From assembly GCA_963969495.1 (NCBI GenBank), contig OZ018338.1, positions 47,475,922-47,539,921 on the forward strand: a stretch of 64,000 bases of DNA, read 5' to 3'. Shown here one piece after another: positions 10,141-22,340 of the stretch. Both the position numbers and the translations under genes were made by a program. This DNA comes from Ceratothoa steindachneri (lineage: Eukaryota; Arthropoda; Malacostraca; Isopoda; Cymothoidae). The notes under the pieces were generated by a model that was given only the letters and a program-made list of their open reading frames with translations, searched no databases and was not told where the DNA came from. Position 1 is the first letter of the stretch. Each line of letters opens with the position of its first letter.

Positions 10141-12699
10141 ATTACACACATCGTCACTCACAATGCTACCATCTTTCCTATCCCGTCTTCCAAGAACAAT
10201 CCACCCTTCCCTGTTCCAAGGAATCATGCTGATGAGAAGTTATATCCACATACTCCTGGCGCAAAATGGGTCCCCCTTCCCTGCCAGTAACCAAGGTTCC
10301 TATTTGATCGCTGGTTGGTGTCAATGACGCATATTTCCAGACCCACCTAACCCAAACAAGGACCAGCCCTGATGCCCTCAGACTCACCAGGGATTGCCAC
10401 GCTGATCGATATGTTGGTTAATTTTCCTGGAAAGTGTATTTCATCTTGAAGAAGAAGGATCTCTTCTACGAGCGAAGGATGGATGGCGGAACATAGTACT
10501 AGTCGATCTAGACTTTATCTTATGCTATTTCTACTTTGCGCAGAATTATTAAAACTTTTTTTCTTTGCTTTAGTTATGGTAATTTTTTTTCAATAACTTA
10601 TAGCAACTTAACTGATGCTCATTTCAAAAGCCGTTATCCTCTAAACATTCAATGAGAGTTTACCGATACAGTTTAATAGCGATAGGCGTCTGTAACTCAG
10701 CTCCAACGCCCACCACTGTGTTCTTCTCCAGGACCAATGCCTGTAAGAGGATCTTCAGATATACATACAATATATCATCCACATCTTTTTACTTCCCCTA
10801 ACTTCATCGCTTTTCTCACAGATCTTCCATTACAAACTTTTTGAGGGAGAAACTCCCACTGGTTTTAAAAAAAATGAGGGGGAAGTAGTTATGTAGCTAC
10901 TGAGAAGACTTAGAGGTTTACCTGGCTTGGGGAAAATCATTTTAGGTATATTATTGTCGTTAGCGATGTATCCTGCATTTAATCATCTTTCAACTATTTT
11001 ATTATTTGCCTCTATGAAGTGACTTAGTTGAGTTTTGCAAGTCCGATGGGGTTTGATGCTTTCCGTGAGAAAAATGAATTGCACTCTTTATCTCTTCTTT
11101 GTTGTCGTAGCCCATGGGCCCATGATTTCTTCCATGCATTGCTATACTGATGGGTTTGTAGGAACTTTATTAAGCTTGATTAGCAGATGTCTGTTCTTTT
11201 TCTTCCTCTTTTAAGTTGAAAGCTTCATCTCCTCGTGGTCATTTGGAGAAAACAGGTTTCATGATACGACAGAAATTTTTTTCCACAGTTTTGTCATTTT
11301 GAATTATTATTCTTATTTCGTTTTTAGTTTTTTTTTCTTGTAGGCTTCCTTTCCGCTAATTTAGCGCTACAATTTTCCATTTTAGAATGGTTTTCATAAT
11401 TTTTAGATAAATTTATACCATCTACCTTTTTTTATCTTTAATTTGTTCCTGCAATGAATTTAGGTCTACATGCCTTACCTGGTTTTGTCCGTAAATCTTA
11501 ATTGGTCTTGTAGCATGCTGATTTCTTTATGTATATTTCCCCCCGCATATTGAAGTTGGGGAAGAATTCTTTGGTTTGATCGTCGCACCTTTTTTGTCCG
11601 TATCTATTTGGAGATTGAATAATCTTTCGATTGCTTTTAAATGGCATTTTCCAAGTTTTCTTGGATGCATCTTCGGAATTGTTCTTCATATTTCCCCCAC
11701 TCAATTCTTCAGTTCATTTGCTGCGACCTGTATCGGGTTCTGATTGATTAACACTTTTTTTTTTCCTTGTGATCACCACATACCATAATAATCTGTTCCA
11801 TAACATAATTAAATGGGCGGTAACGACTACTCAGTATAACGTCTAGTTTTTTAGCAGTATTGGCTCTTGTGAATGTGGAGTGGTCAGCTCCATTTGTTTA
11901 GTAACATTTCAAGGTTTTTCCTTGCGTTGTTCTACTTGGTTTCAGCGGTATCTACTTGGAGCAAATCTGTCATTTAGGTCTCCCATAAATATTGTCGAGA
12001 TTTCAATGCCGAATAATTTCATTAAATTGTGTAAATTCTCGGTAGTTGATATCCTGTGGCTTTGACTATTATTATTAGTTGTGCTTCCACTTTTACAGCC
12101 AAGTACAACTCATCTTTATAAATCTAAACCTTTTCTGATTGCAATGGCCGCACCGCCATCTACTTCCAGTTGGATTAGTGGTATTAATTTTTTATACTTC
12201 GATTCGAGGATAAATCCATGCATTGATATTAGAATAAGGTCTTAATATATTTCTCTTAAGGTATTTTCATATGTTTTTTGAGTTTCCGATCCAGCCTTCT
12301 GTATAGAGTTGCATAGTACCTATTTTATGCTCCTTTCAAGGTCCATAGTATAGCTGAACACCATTCTCTTTTAAATTCATCACGCTGAGTATCTATTGTA
12401 TTCGTCCCAGGTGTGCAGGTGTCGGACATGTTTTTAATTCCTGACAGCGAGGTGTGGAAATTAATGTTGATCAATGCGATAGGCTGTTTTATGTGCTTGG
12501 TTTTCGGTGGTGACCTCAACGTTTCTTTTTCAGGGTAACCAGCGTACGCTATGGTATGCATGTTTCCTCTGGATGAATGCTTGTGTAATATCATTAAGAT
12601 GTTATAAGCACATCGATTTAATAGGGTGATTTTTAGGTGTGTGTTGCTTATTTTGTGAGGGAATGGGTTAGAGATAATGAGACACTTTAGCATACCTCA

Positions 12700-12872
12700 A
12701 TATTGTGTTATACTGTTGGGATCATGCGTTTGGTAGATTTGTTATTTTATAAGCCCTACCCTTGTTTTGAAATTTAGGTTTATTGTGGTTTATCTAGTCC
12801 ATTGGATCTGTATTAGTTTTGATATTATAGCTTTTTTGATGATATATTTGAACTTTTTGGATCCCACTTCAG
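12700..12872 (+). other. End of intron 3 with splice acceptor
   Basis: The short tract between the LINE 1b 5' end and the M4 exon ends in CCCACTTCAG, a pyrimidine-rich acceptor. Confidence 0.6.
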
Positions 12873-13120
12873 CTAATTCGTTGGAGGGAAAATGGGTGTA
12901 TGTTTATCAAATCGTCGTCATCCTCTGGATAATGAGTGGACTTGGGTACTGGGTGATGGTGGCCAACTTTATAACAAGAGCGATTCGATCCAAAAAGATG
13001 CAAACGTTCGCCAGGAAAGCAACGGATCTGAAGAAATTGATGAATCAAGTCGGAATCACTCAGTCAGATCCCAATTTCTTATCGCAACATTCCAAAGCCT
13101 CCATTAATTTCATGCTTCAG
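12873..13120 (+). CDS. K2P potassium channel, exon with fourth membrane helix and proximal C-terminus
   Basis: The first two bases complete the codon left open by the pore 2 exon, giving Ala, then NSLEGKWVYVYQ. Helix M4 follows: IVVILWIMSGLGYWVMVANF, with the W-I-x-x-G-L-G-Y pattern typical of K2P channels. A basic post-helix segment (ITRAIRSKKMQTFARKATDL) is the usual cytosolic gating region. The exon ends QHSKASINFMLQ at donor CAG/GTAATC in phase 0. An upstream open frame before 12873 is intronic read-through. The intron before it carries the LINE 1b relic, which has not disturbed the splice site. Confidence 0.92.
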
Positions 13121-14145
13121 GTAATCTTAACAAGTTTCTCTCCAATATAACATGTTTATCATAATCTATTTTTTCTATTGTTCCTGTATTTACTTTTTTT
13201 CATTTTCACTGTCCTTATCGCGCTTCCCGGCGTTTACGGATACCCATTTTAGTTCTTCTATCCCAGCTAATAAGTGGCATTTCCTTATATAAGATATTCC
13301 TTGCACATCAACCGATCCTTCAGCAAATTTAAAGCTCCTAGCCACAATGCTATGCCTATAAGTTTTTAACCTCACAAAAATCCTGGTTAGAAATTTGGGT
13401 AAAACCATTCGCAAGGAAAATATTATTATTAAGCAACCAAATTCAAATTGGTTTACTAATAGGGATATTCACTCAATGCAGAAAGATGTGGGAAAAAGAC
13501 AGAAATATTAAGAAAAATGGTGATAGATTAGAAGAACAGAAAAGGTGAAAAATGTTGGACATGACAAAGCTGCAAAGGAAACCCCAATCGTCCCTAAAAT
13601 AGGTCAAGATTTTATACTGAGAGGAATCAGTCCTCAATAGCGTGCAATTTGCCTAATCTGCATTGGCAATAAAATGGAAATATTTTACCTAGCTGCTGTA
13701 TGATTTAATTGGGTTACATAAAAGCAATTAACACCAATTCAGAAAAAAAATTAACCTCAACAACAGCACTTTTGTTATTTCTCAGGACCGAAAACTAATA
13801 AATTTCTCTTTCCTTCTCTCTCCATGCCGCTGACTTGAAGGAAACGGTTGTATGTATACAGAATGATGTAAATTAGGAAAATAAACTTGTGCCAGAATCT
13901 ACTGCACATAGGGTTCTCCCATCAAAAGAGGGGTGGATTCCAAGGGAACTTTTTATATATTTGTTTTCGTGTCTTTTATCACCATTCCCTCCCTCCCCCC
14001 CTCCAAATTTGTGAACTAGTCTATATTTTTTACAGTAAAGAGTTGTTTGAAATTTACTCTGTTCACGAGAAACCAGCATATCTGAAAGAGGCAGGGTATC
14101 TTCCAATTGTTCTTCCTTTGTGAATTTTATATTAGTATGTAGGAG

Positions 14146-14147
<2 letters not shown>
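13121..14147 (+). other. Intron 4, 5' part, no gene recognised
   Basis: AT-rich intronic sequence. An open frame on the minus strand at 13190-13414 shows no family resemblance. A further coding exon in this intron cannot be excluded, though flanking exon phases (0 and 0) join without one. Confidence 0.5.

Positions 14148-14228
<81 letters not shown>
14148..14228. repeat. (AT)n microsatellite
   Basis: About 40 uninterrupted AT units in intron 4. Confidence 0.97.
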
Positions 14229-14231
<3 letters not shown>

Positions 14232-15189
14232 TCCTTGATAATGAGCTGAACAAGTGTTCGAGAGTACTTGGGATCCGCCTTTCATTTTCCTGTGGGATTT
14301 TTTCCATTTATTGCTCTACTTAACAAAATTAAAATAATATGAAGGTTTATATCCGAAGTTATCAGAAAATATTTTCTCTAGATTGGTCATAAAAAAGTAA
14401 GTCGCCCGTGACCCCATTGGGGAATCTATTGCAACGAGATCCATAGAAGAAAAAAAGCCGACTAGTTACTCTCAGCCCGTTTTTAATTTTGTTCGTGAAA
14501 ACCATGAAGTTTGCTTTAACAGCTAAATAGTATATTCAAAATTATATTAATAGTAGGATCAACGAGAAGGTTTGTAAAAAAATATTAGTAACCAGATATC
14601 TTCTAAACACAACTTAAGCAGGAAAAAATCATTTCAAAAGATAGTTATAATGATGTTTGTTTTTCTCTAATTTGACATGTCTGTATTGCCTAGCTAAAAC
14701 ACACAAACATTTTCGTCTAAAACAAACATATGTTTCTTATTCGCCACCATGATGCAAACTGGCAAAATATTTGGTAAATAATTTATACACTCTTCTGGTG
14801 GCCTCCAGCGAAGGGTAACCAGCCTAATTTATTTTTAAAATTAACTTTAGGCCGGATAATATAAACCTAAGCTAAAAAATACATCCAAAGAGAAAAAATA
14901 ACAATAAGCAATGAATACATACAGTACCGAGTAAAATAAGAGAAAGATTTACCTTTATTTATATATTTTCAAAAATATGATTAGTTAGGTAAATGAAATT
15001 TCCATGGTACATTAAGGCATGCATCAAATATATTTTATGAAAATTTCATATGATGGAATCATCTTTTAAAAAAGATTATGATAAATAAACTAACAAAATA
15101 AAATATTAACACGTGCAAAATAAGAGAACGACCATTTACAGAACTGCTTAGCAAGCAAATACGCTAGAAACAAAGCAAGATTTGACAAC
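14229..15189 (+). other. Intron 4, middle part, no gene recognised
   Basis: AT-rich sequence without an open frame worth reporting or a clear repeat. Confidence 0.5.
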
Positions 15190-16440
15190 GATGAAACTTA
15201 AACATACAATATGAGGTGTTGAAGCCGTTGTTTTCTAATACTTCGGCGCAACGACGACCACAGTTGCAAAATTATTATGTATTTTGTTCCATTCTGGCTC
15301 AATTTTCGTCCATACCTCCGTCACATTTGAAGGCTGGCGGTCTCAAACTTCGTCTCCACTGATCTTCCGGAGGTTCTCAATTGGACTTATGTCTGGGCTC
15401 GAGGCATGAATTTCTAAAAAAATATTAGGACCATTAGTGGTAAAAAAGTGAGCCGTTTCACAGTGTCCCATCGCCTCAATGCATGTAGTTTAAGCGCTCG
15501 TTCTTCAGCAACCAAACCATATCATCAGTAAGAAGAACCAGAAAGCGAGACTCGAATATGCTGAAGCTCATGTTGTTTGGAGGGATGAAGATTGGGAGAA
15601 AATCCATTTCAGCGACGAAAGTAAATTTAATTTAGTTGGATCTGATGGCAGATGCTTTATTAGACGCATTGAAGGTCTTCGATCATGGAGGAGGCAACGA
15701 CATGGTCTGAGGAAAGTTTTCGTCTGAAGGAGTTGGTCCGCTATTGCGAAAAATTGGAACGATAAATAGTGCTGGCTGGCTTAAAGATTCTCGGAGTGAA
15801 GGCATTACATGTTGTTGTGCGAGATTTAGATGCACATTCGCATATACCTTTCAAACTTTTCGCAATAGCGGACCAACTCCTTCAGACGAAAACATCCCCC
15901 ATACTATGACGCTGCCTCCTTCATGCTTAGAAGACATTTTAACAGATATAGGATTATGTCTGTCACCTGCAACGTGTCTAACAAAGCGTCTGCAATCAGA
16001 TCCAACTCAATTAAATTTACTTTCGTACCTAAAGTGAATTCTTTCTCAATCTTCATCCCTGCAAACAACAGCATATTTGAGTCTTGCCTTCTAGTTCTTT
16101 TTACTGGTGATTGGTTTGGTTGCTGGAGAAAGAGCGTTTAAACTACATGTATTGAGGCGATAAGACACTGTAAAACAGAACACTTCTTTGCCACTATTGG
16201 TTCTAATCTTTCGATAAAATCCAGTTGCAGTCTTCCCGGACGGTGGTTATGTGGGGTCGACCGACTTTTGAAGGAGATTTATAGTTGTTGTTTTTTTTAT
16301 TTAACTTCAGAATGCTTGAAATCACACTTTTGGACCTTCCTACCTCTTGAAATAGCATAAAGAGTCCTCCTCAAAGTCTCCAAGCTTACAATTCTCTGGC
16401 GGAGCTCAAGAGTCATTTTCATCTGTGGCGCCATCTCTGC
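15190..16440 (-). pseudogene. Tc1-like transposase pseudogene with internal inverted duplication
   Basis: The minus strand starts at a Met near 16434 with MAPQMKMTLELRQRIVSL, the first helix-turn-helix of a Tc1-type transposase. Downstream come ESKFN*VGSD near 15995 (with a stop) and KHEGGSVIVWGMFSSEGVGP near 15880-15935, the region around the first catalytic Asp. QQHVMPSLRESLSQPALF (near 15770-15825) precedes the point where the second Asp block would be, but the reading is interrupted. The C-terminal SPDISPIENL block is near 15377-15402 and RQPSNVTEVWTKIEPEW follows to about 15290. Between these, a 300-base segment of the same gene lies reversed. Multiple stops and frameshifts show it is inactive. 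It lies in intron 4 of the channel gene. Confidence 0.85.
15450..15760 (+). repeat. Inverted copy of the central Tc1 transposase segment
   Basis: On the plus strand this piece reads ARLEYAEAHVVWRDEDWEKI then HFSDESKFNLVGSDGR, the same region as the minus-strand copy at about 15850-16180. The two arms are separated by about 90 bases and end in near-perfect complement (GTTGGTCCGCTATTGCGAAA against its reverse). This arm preserves the FSDES catalytic block better than the minus arm. Confidence 0.8.
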
Positions 16441-16789
16441 AGAGTGGGTATGACAACAATGGCGGTTGTACAGTTCTTGCCGACTGAGCAAAATGTTGCC
16501 GGATGATTTCAAGAAACTTCTAGAATGTTCATGAAAAAGTCTTTCTCTTATTTTTCAGGTGTCAATATTTTATTTTGTTAGCTTATTTAGTATCATTTCT
16601 TGAATATACGATGGTATTATATGAAATACTCATAAAATATAATAAATGCATGCTTTTATGTACCATGGAAATTTCCTTTACCTACTCATTATATTTTTTT
16701 AAATATTTTAATAAAGGAAAATTGTTCTCTTATTTTACTTGGCAGGATATCTACAAGACATGCTAAGGTACCGGCGGGAGGCCCCCATT
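16441..16789 (+). other. Intron 4 spacer, no feature seen
   Basis: Probably includes the 5' non-coding end of the Tc1 element. I could not identify a terminal inverted repeat. Confidence 0.4.
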
Positions 16790-17760
16790 TCTCCAGGGTC
16801 TGAGCTTTCAGCCAACAATGTAAATAATTAAATACTAGGGAGGAGGCTCACAGTCTCCAAAAACTCGATCACACCTGTCTGGTATGCAAGCGTCCCTCCC
16901 GAGGAATCAGAACGAGCGGTAGCAACGTAGTCTATTGCTGTATGGGGACAAGTATCTCTCACAAAGCTCCCCAAGACGAGAGAGTTCAGTCGAGAGGTGT
17001 CATAGCGTAGGGGAGACCATGCAAATGTCACATAAAGGCTCTAGGGGGCGTTCCATCCAATTACACTGAGTCATTCCAGCCAGTGTGTTCAATTTGGAGA
17101 CGTCAATAGGTAAATGACTTGAGACAATCGAGGTATTGCGGAGTAGGTCCACGGCTAAAAGAAGGGCACAATGACACGCAGCTTTAAATTCCTGGTTGTC
17201 ATATCCCAATTCCTTCATCATGCAACCAGAAAGGCTGTCCTGATTCTAGCCATGTAGTCAGAGTGGGGAAGTGAAATGCGGCTCTAATCGGCCACAGACC
17301 AAACAGCTGGTGGTTAGCGTGCTCATTTTAGGCAACCTCTACATGTCCAGGAATCCAGCAAGAGACGGATCTAGAAGTCCTCCCCAACTGAGAGAGACGA
17401 TTATTCTAATGCCTCAAGAGCATTTGGCGCGTTCACTAAGAAGGTTAGACGCAGAGCCTCGAGAGATATTTTGGAAGTCAAATGCCCCTTCAGACTTGGA
17501 GCCATCTCAGTACCCCTACACAACTCCAGTGCGACCCGTTATTTACTCCAAGAAATACAGACGCAATTTTTCCGGTGTTATACAAGCTTTAGGCGCAGAG
17601 TGGTGGAGACAAATGTTCGAGCGTGGTACCTACCAGGGTAATACAAGTTGCTTCGCGGTCCGAATGAACAAGAATGCTGTCTAAAAGGAGCTTGCGGAAG
17701 GCACCGATCACTAAGCGCAGCCTAATATGGTGGATCCTAGAATCAGTAATCACGGTCGAC
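16790..17760 (-). mobile_element. LINE family 2, fragment 2e (RNase H end and C-terminal Cys/His region)
   Basis: In the antisense direction, about 17330-17660 aligns with the RNase H region of copy 2c; for example the GCAGAG..TGG..GTAC and TACCAGGGT segments mirror 61430-61480. Downstream on the minus strand, MTQCNWMERPLEPLCDIC near 17030-17085 corresponds to the LTHCHLMECSPAPYFNDC Cys/His end of copy 2a. Reading frames are broken. The piece is a 5'-truncated LINE, in intron 4, opposite to the gene. Confidence 0.7.
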
Positions 17761-18429
17761 TCTAACCTTTACTCTTTTTTCCCAGACGAGTGACACCCCT
17801 AGAAGCCAGAAGTATACATTTGCCCTGCACTTCCACGTGCGTTTCTTTTTAACTTTAGCGAACTAAAAAAAAACATTAATCGACTCCCCGCGTCATCACA
17901 TACTTTAACTATATGGGGAAAAACATAATTATAAATTCCTATAATTACGCTATTTTCAGTGCATAAAATGAAGCGCTATATATCCAATACAATACTAGTA
18001 AAGGAATTCTCATTAGCAATTTATATTGAAGTGAATAAGTATATCTCTATGATACCAGATTCTTTCGCATATTCAACTAATATCGTTTAATTAAGTATTT
18101 CTCGTAAGGAAAATAAAATGCAAAATCTAATTACTTTCCCTGCAATCTTCCAGAGTAAAGAGTATACATTCAACGTCCTCTAAATTAAGTTCGAGCAGTC
18201 AATGCCCTTTGTTGATTTCGGAAATTAATTAAATAGGTCCTACTGTTATACAATTTAGTGTCAGAGCTTATTTTTGTCAGCATTGCCATTAGTGTCTATA
18301 AAATTGTTGTAAGAAGCAAAGGTCATTTGTATGACATTGAAAAATATACGTTTTCTCCGGTTGTTGCTTTGAATAAAGGTTGATTTACCTGCCGCGCTGA
18401 ACTCGCTGCGTTTTCGAATAAACGATTGT
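17761..18429 (+). other. Intron 4 spacer, no feature seen
   Basis: AT-rich, no supported feature. Confidence 0.5.
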
Positions 18430-19165
18430 AATTAGGTGGGATTGATCCTACCGAGAAATCTATTCTCTTTCAAATCGAGGGATTGCGCATACCTTTATCT
18501 GTATACAGGAGAACGACCCAATTTATGGATTAGACAGTGCAAATCCATCTTTGAAATTCATAGATATGTGAGCGGTAAGGTTAAGTACGCGCACACAATC
18601 TCGTTTTTACCACCGTTAGTGAATGCGATAGTACGTGATTTAATCTTAGTCCCTCGAGCTGCCAGGCGATATGAGTCAGTGTAGCAGCCCCCGTCCCCCC
18701 CTTCATCCTCCAACGTTTACAGCAGTTCCTGACGCAAGAGGAGTTGCAGAAAGGTCACACGCATATTCCATTAGCGCTTCCATCAGCTGCGATCACCTCA
18801 AGTAGCTATTTTTGCCCCCACCTTCCCGGCACACCCTCCATGGTTTTGGCCACCTTACCTTTGGGCATCCATTTCGAATAAGGTAGCGAAAACGGCCGAT
18901 ACCTCTCCTCGAATTATCTTCGCCCGTGGTACCTCCAGTAAACCTTCTCCCGCAAGGCGAGATTGACGTTTAGATGCGTAAATTAAAACCACTCTGGGGG
19001 AAATTCGAGAATTCTTTGTATCCGCATCCGAGCCAACTGGGCCCCAAGGTCACAGCTTCGCCACCGCTCCACCAGCAGCCGGATGAAGACTACTGCTGGT
19101 ACCACAAAAAATTTAAAGAAAAGAATCGCGAGTCGGTGTCTCATGAAATAGATAAGATTTTGAGG
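18430..19165 (+). pseudogene. Ty3/gypsy-type retrotransposon gag relic
   Basis: Plus-strand translations match the capsid-like gag of insect and other invertebrate gypsy elements. RPNLWIRQCKSIFEIHR (from about 18509) is followed by KYAHTISFLPPLVNAIVRDL (about 18578-18645), equivalent to K-x-x-x-V-V-x-x-L-P-P-x-x-x-x-x-V-R-D-L. After a frameshift comes RLQQFLTQEELQKG (about 18714-18755), the usual R-L-x-x-L-L-x-x-E-E-L-G block. Near 19090-19130 EDYCWYHKKFKEKNRE resembles the C-Y/W-Y-H-x-x-F-G gag end, but the expected following Cys residues are missing. No pol domains or LTRs were seen, so this is an isolated gag piece in intron 4. Confidence 0.65.
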
Positions 19166-19395
19166 TCTGCTTAGCTAAGTCGATTGGAAGGGCTATGAAA
19201 GAGAGAATTTAATTAAGAATTCAAATAATAAAGGAGATATAGAGTTGAACGTGCAGCAAATATACAAAGTATATATCTCATGAACACGAAATAATGAAAT
19301 GAATTAGTCATAAAGAAACTGAATAATTTTTCGGAATTCTTTTTTTCCTAATTGCCAAAAAATCCACAGGTGCAGGGGTGGTGATCGAACCAATC

Positions 19396-19398
<3 letters not shown>

Positions 19399-19479
<81 letters not shown>
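19399..19479. repeat. (AT)n microsatellite
   Basis: About 40 AT units in intron 4, about 320 bases before the next channel exon. Confidence 0.97.
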
Positions 19480-19480
<1 letters not shown>

Positions 19481-19801
19481 CCACTGTCTAAACTTAATTT
19501 AATGGTCCATTCAAAGCTTATTTCGTCTATCAGACATTCGTGTTTGCTCTCTAATACATACCAACAAATTTGTAGAACTACATAGATTTTTCTGGACAAA
19601 TCTATGAGAAAATTACCACTCCATTTCTACTCGCCTTTACTTCGGTATTCTTTTTACGCACATCTCTGCAATACGTCATGTCTAGATGCATCTAATGGTT
19701 TCATCTTTAAGAAAATATTTGTATATATAAATCATAGAATTCATTTCCTTATATTTGGTACCACGGTATTTTGTGTAAATAATTCGCATATCTTACCACA
19801 G

Positions 19802-20002
19802 CTGAGTAGTGCTCTGGTTCTGCCGGATTACTCCTACAACAGTGAGCTCCTTTCGGAGAACGAGACATCCGCACCTCCTCTCCAAACGCATCCGGCGATT
19901 CCAGGAATTGCGGCCCTGTTTGGTAAGCCTGGATTTGCTGGAATGATGGAATCCATGGCATCCACCACAGGAAGACTCCCACCTCTCGATTTCATTCAAG
20001 GG
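19802..20002 (+). CDS. K2P potassium channel, C-terminal tail exon (probable)
   Basis: This 67-codon exon is bounded by acceptor ATCTTACCACAG and donor GGG/GTAAGT, a near-consensus site. It is phase 0 at both ends, in register with the exons before and after it. The product is soluble and rich in Ser, Pro and Gly: LSSALVLPDYSYNSELLSEN, then a Pro-rich part, GKPGFAGMMESMASTTGRLP and PLDFIQG. I recognise no domain. Its place in the channel is inferred from strand, phase and splice-site quality; the cytosolic tails of K2P channels are poorly conserved, so similarity cannot confirm it. An exon of an unrelated gene is the alternative. Open sequence upstream of 19802 is intronic. Confidence 0.7.
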
Positions 20003-20339
20003 GTAAGTTTTCGTTTTGACATTCCTTGTTACTTCTCTCATAATGCCTTCCTTTTTGAAACCATCCACCCGATCTACCGGTTTAAGACGATTATAAATAT
20101 ATTCGACATCATTTACGCTTACGTACATTCTGTATTAATCTTTAAGCGTTATTTCTACCTCAGTACTTCCGACATTCTCAAGCCCAATTGGTACTACCAA
20201 GCTTTTATTTCTTATATACATTTACATTTTACCATTTTTGCCACTTTATACGATGGTTTCAAGTCAGAGGGTGTGGCTGGCATCTATGTTACCTACGCAG
20301 CATTTGAGGGGTCCTGAACGTTCAGGCGTTAATTATGGG
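20003..20339 (+). other. Intron 5, 5' part, nothing recognised
   Basis: Intronic read-through of the preceding frame; no supported feature. Confidence 0.5.
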
Positions 20340-21556
20340 AAGATCAGTTTTGCCCAATAAACCTTCACTGGCAACCTCCCTGTATCCGTTCTCATATGCC
20401 TACTGCTGTACTGCTTGTGGCAAGCGGGTTTTATTTCCTTGTTCGCTGCAAGGCAAAGTAAAAGCCTGTGGTCCCGACTTGGGTTCTGTCACAAAAGATG
20501 TTCAGACCCACGCCGAGTCGTCGACGTTTTGTACGACCTAGTTGGTAAATCTACCCTCTCGCCCTGCTCCTCTGGCTGTTCAGTTGGAAGCTGCGGCCTT
20601 TGGAGGGTAACCGGTCCACTGGGCAAACACTTGCTGGTACACATAGCCGCACGGATGCGAACACAAGTCATTAATGACCTTAGCAAGGAGACCTACAAAG
20701 TCATCTAAACAGAGATGGGATATACGGGACGGCTGGGCGTGGGATGTAGCTCGTCACCGTCTTTTTCTTTCTTTCATAGTCACAAACATTTGGAATTTCT
20801 CTCTGCTGGCAAGCTTCCAAACTTAGAATAATTTTGGACTACATCTCAACTAGTAAAGCCTCTCCCGACCTAGGTGTTGGGGTGGACAAGGTATGTCGCG
20901 ACAGCACTACTCTAAGTGATGGAGGGGTTCCCCTCCAAACATTTTTATGCAGCAAAAGGGTTCCACTTTTGCCTTCTTCATAGCAGCCCTTGTGCAGCTC
21001 TTCCCTTGCGATGGAGGTGGCCCTACCAGTGTTTAATCGTAAGCCTCTCCAAGATCCTTCTATCAGACATGGTTGTGTCTTCCTCTTTAATTGATACGAG
21101 GGTAAGTGAACCACCTTAGAGGGATAAGAGGAGGTGTCACCTCATGGGACTTTCTTAGAAACATGATAACGTTGATGGGGGCCGGCATGCCAGCTCATCC
21201 ACCCCCTCCCTTTTCCCAGTTAAGTTCGGCATGCCAGCTCCGTGATGTTTGTGACATGCCTTAGGCCCAATTAGCCACCAGTCGGGAAACCCGACACCTT
21301 TGGGAAAGATGGCCAAAGTCGTAAACTGAGGTGTTCTTGCATAACATGGTAGGGTCTTCCGTGTGGGCGAACCTGGTTCACTCTGAAATAGCAACGAACC
21401 TGAATTTGCCTTCTGTGAGATACTCTTGATGCAGCACGGGTTCCCAAGGACTCACAAGGAGACGATGAACCTGTTCCTGCGCCTGGCGCCCCCTTACCGG
21501 CAAAAACCATCTCAATCTCGGAGAAGGATATAGCTTAGGCTTGTCCTTACGACATT

Positions 21557-22340
21557 GTGACCCTTTTTAGAGGTGGAGAGAAGCGGGCTCCCTCCTCGCC
21601 CTTACCTCCTAAAAAGAAAGAAAAGGGTACGATGAACTCAGTAGGACTATGGGATCCTTTTCCTTCGCGGGGCTTCGTGAACGGAAGGATTTACTGCCGC
21701 TTTGGCAAGCGACCAGGCCAAAACCAGTACATCCGGCTCGGGTAGTCATCGGGTGGGGAGACCCATAACAAGACCAAGACTAAGGTTGCTAGTGTGGTGA
21801 GAGAGGCCCCGATGACGTTGATGACCTTCATTGAGAGACCAACTAGCGTTTTCGATGCGCTGGCCTCAAAGGCCAGCGCCTCGAGGGTATTCTCTTCGAA
21901 GAGGGACCCCGTATTCGTTTTACTTATGACAGATATTGACGAAAGACCACATGTTCTCAGAGCGAATGCGGCGGACCTTTGGGAGGCGGCCATTATTAGT
22001 GATCGAGCGTACTCAATGGCTTTTCGGTGAGCGTGACGCCTCACTCTACCATGAATTTCGTGAAAGGAGTGGTTTATGCGAGTGAGCTCGTGGACTAGCC
22101 CCTATAAAAGATCAGCGAGGAGAGAGCCGACCAAGGATCAGTCAAAGTCGAGCGTGTGGTAAGAATACAGGGGAAAGGACTGCTTGAGAACCGCCTGTAC
22201 ACTGTTCGTCACGTTCAATGGCGACTAGCTCCCTGAGTCATGCGTGCTGGTTGGTATCCCTACCTCGTCAAAGTATTCAGGCAGCTACGGCAGGGATGCT
22301 GCTATTGCCGCCTCGTCGGTCACACGAAAAGCTCATGTAA
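21557..22340 (+). pseudogene. LINE 2a ORF1 relic (basic motif and zinc knuckle)
   Basis: The first frame holds a Lys-rich PPKKKEKG motif near 21608, nuclear-localisation-like. The same sequence motif occurs in both tandem units of copy 2b. In other frames, MNFVKGVVYASELVD near 22051 aligns with INFVKGVVYVRELVD of copy 2b, and CCYCRLVGHTKSSC near 22291 is a CCHC-type zinc knuckle. LINE ORF1 proteins of this kind bind element RNA. Stops and frameshifts are frequent. The reading after about 22500 (TKDLVLSR) still matches the ORF1 C-terminal part in copy 2b (AKDLVPAR). Confidence 0.7.

Larger units (their letters stand above)
8950..12700 (-). mobile_element. LINE family 1, copy 1b, heavily decayed, inside intron 3
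   Basis: Blocks collinear with ORF2 of copy 1a appear on the minus strand. The endonuclease motif IFMGDLNDRF is near 11970, and STFTRANTAKKLDVIL (equivalent to YTRGRSATKPDICL) is near 11890. EEIKSAIHFSHGKHQTP, before the RT, is near 11070; KMIFPKPGKPLSLLSSY is near 10930. The catalytic block is altered from YADD to FSDD (NIQFSDDIRQ near 9825). The thumb region, open from 9820 to 9431, includes FERNWEIKINKLKF. Stops and frameshifts are frequent. A SINE-like insertion around 9995-10490 splits the RT between KVEIA-x-DKV and the following block. The 5' end is near 12700, about 170 bases from the M4 exon. Confidence 0.8.

Noticed and set aside
12325..12693. 122-residue minus-strand frame near the M4 exon
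   Set aside because: It lies at the 5' end of the decayed LINE 1b and shows no clear domain; I do not count it as a gene.
18974..19174. 66-residue plus-strand frame as a possible extra channel exon
   Set aside because: Its C-W-Y-H-K-K-F stretch and position after gag motifs point to the gypsy relic.
19348..19599. Open frame with a long Tyr-Ile repeat
   Set aside because: It is a translation of the (AT)n microsatellite.
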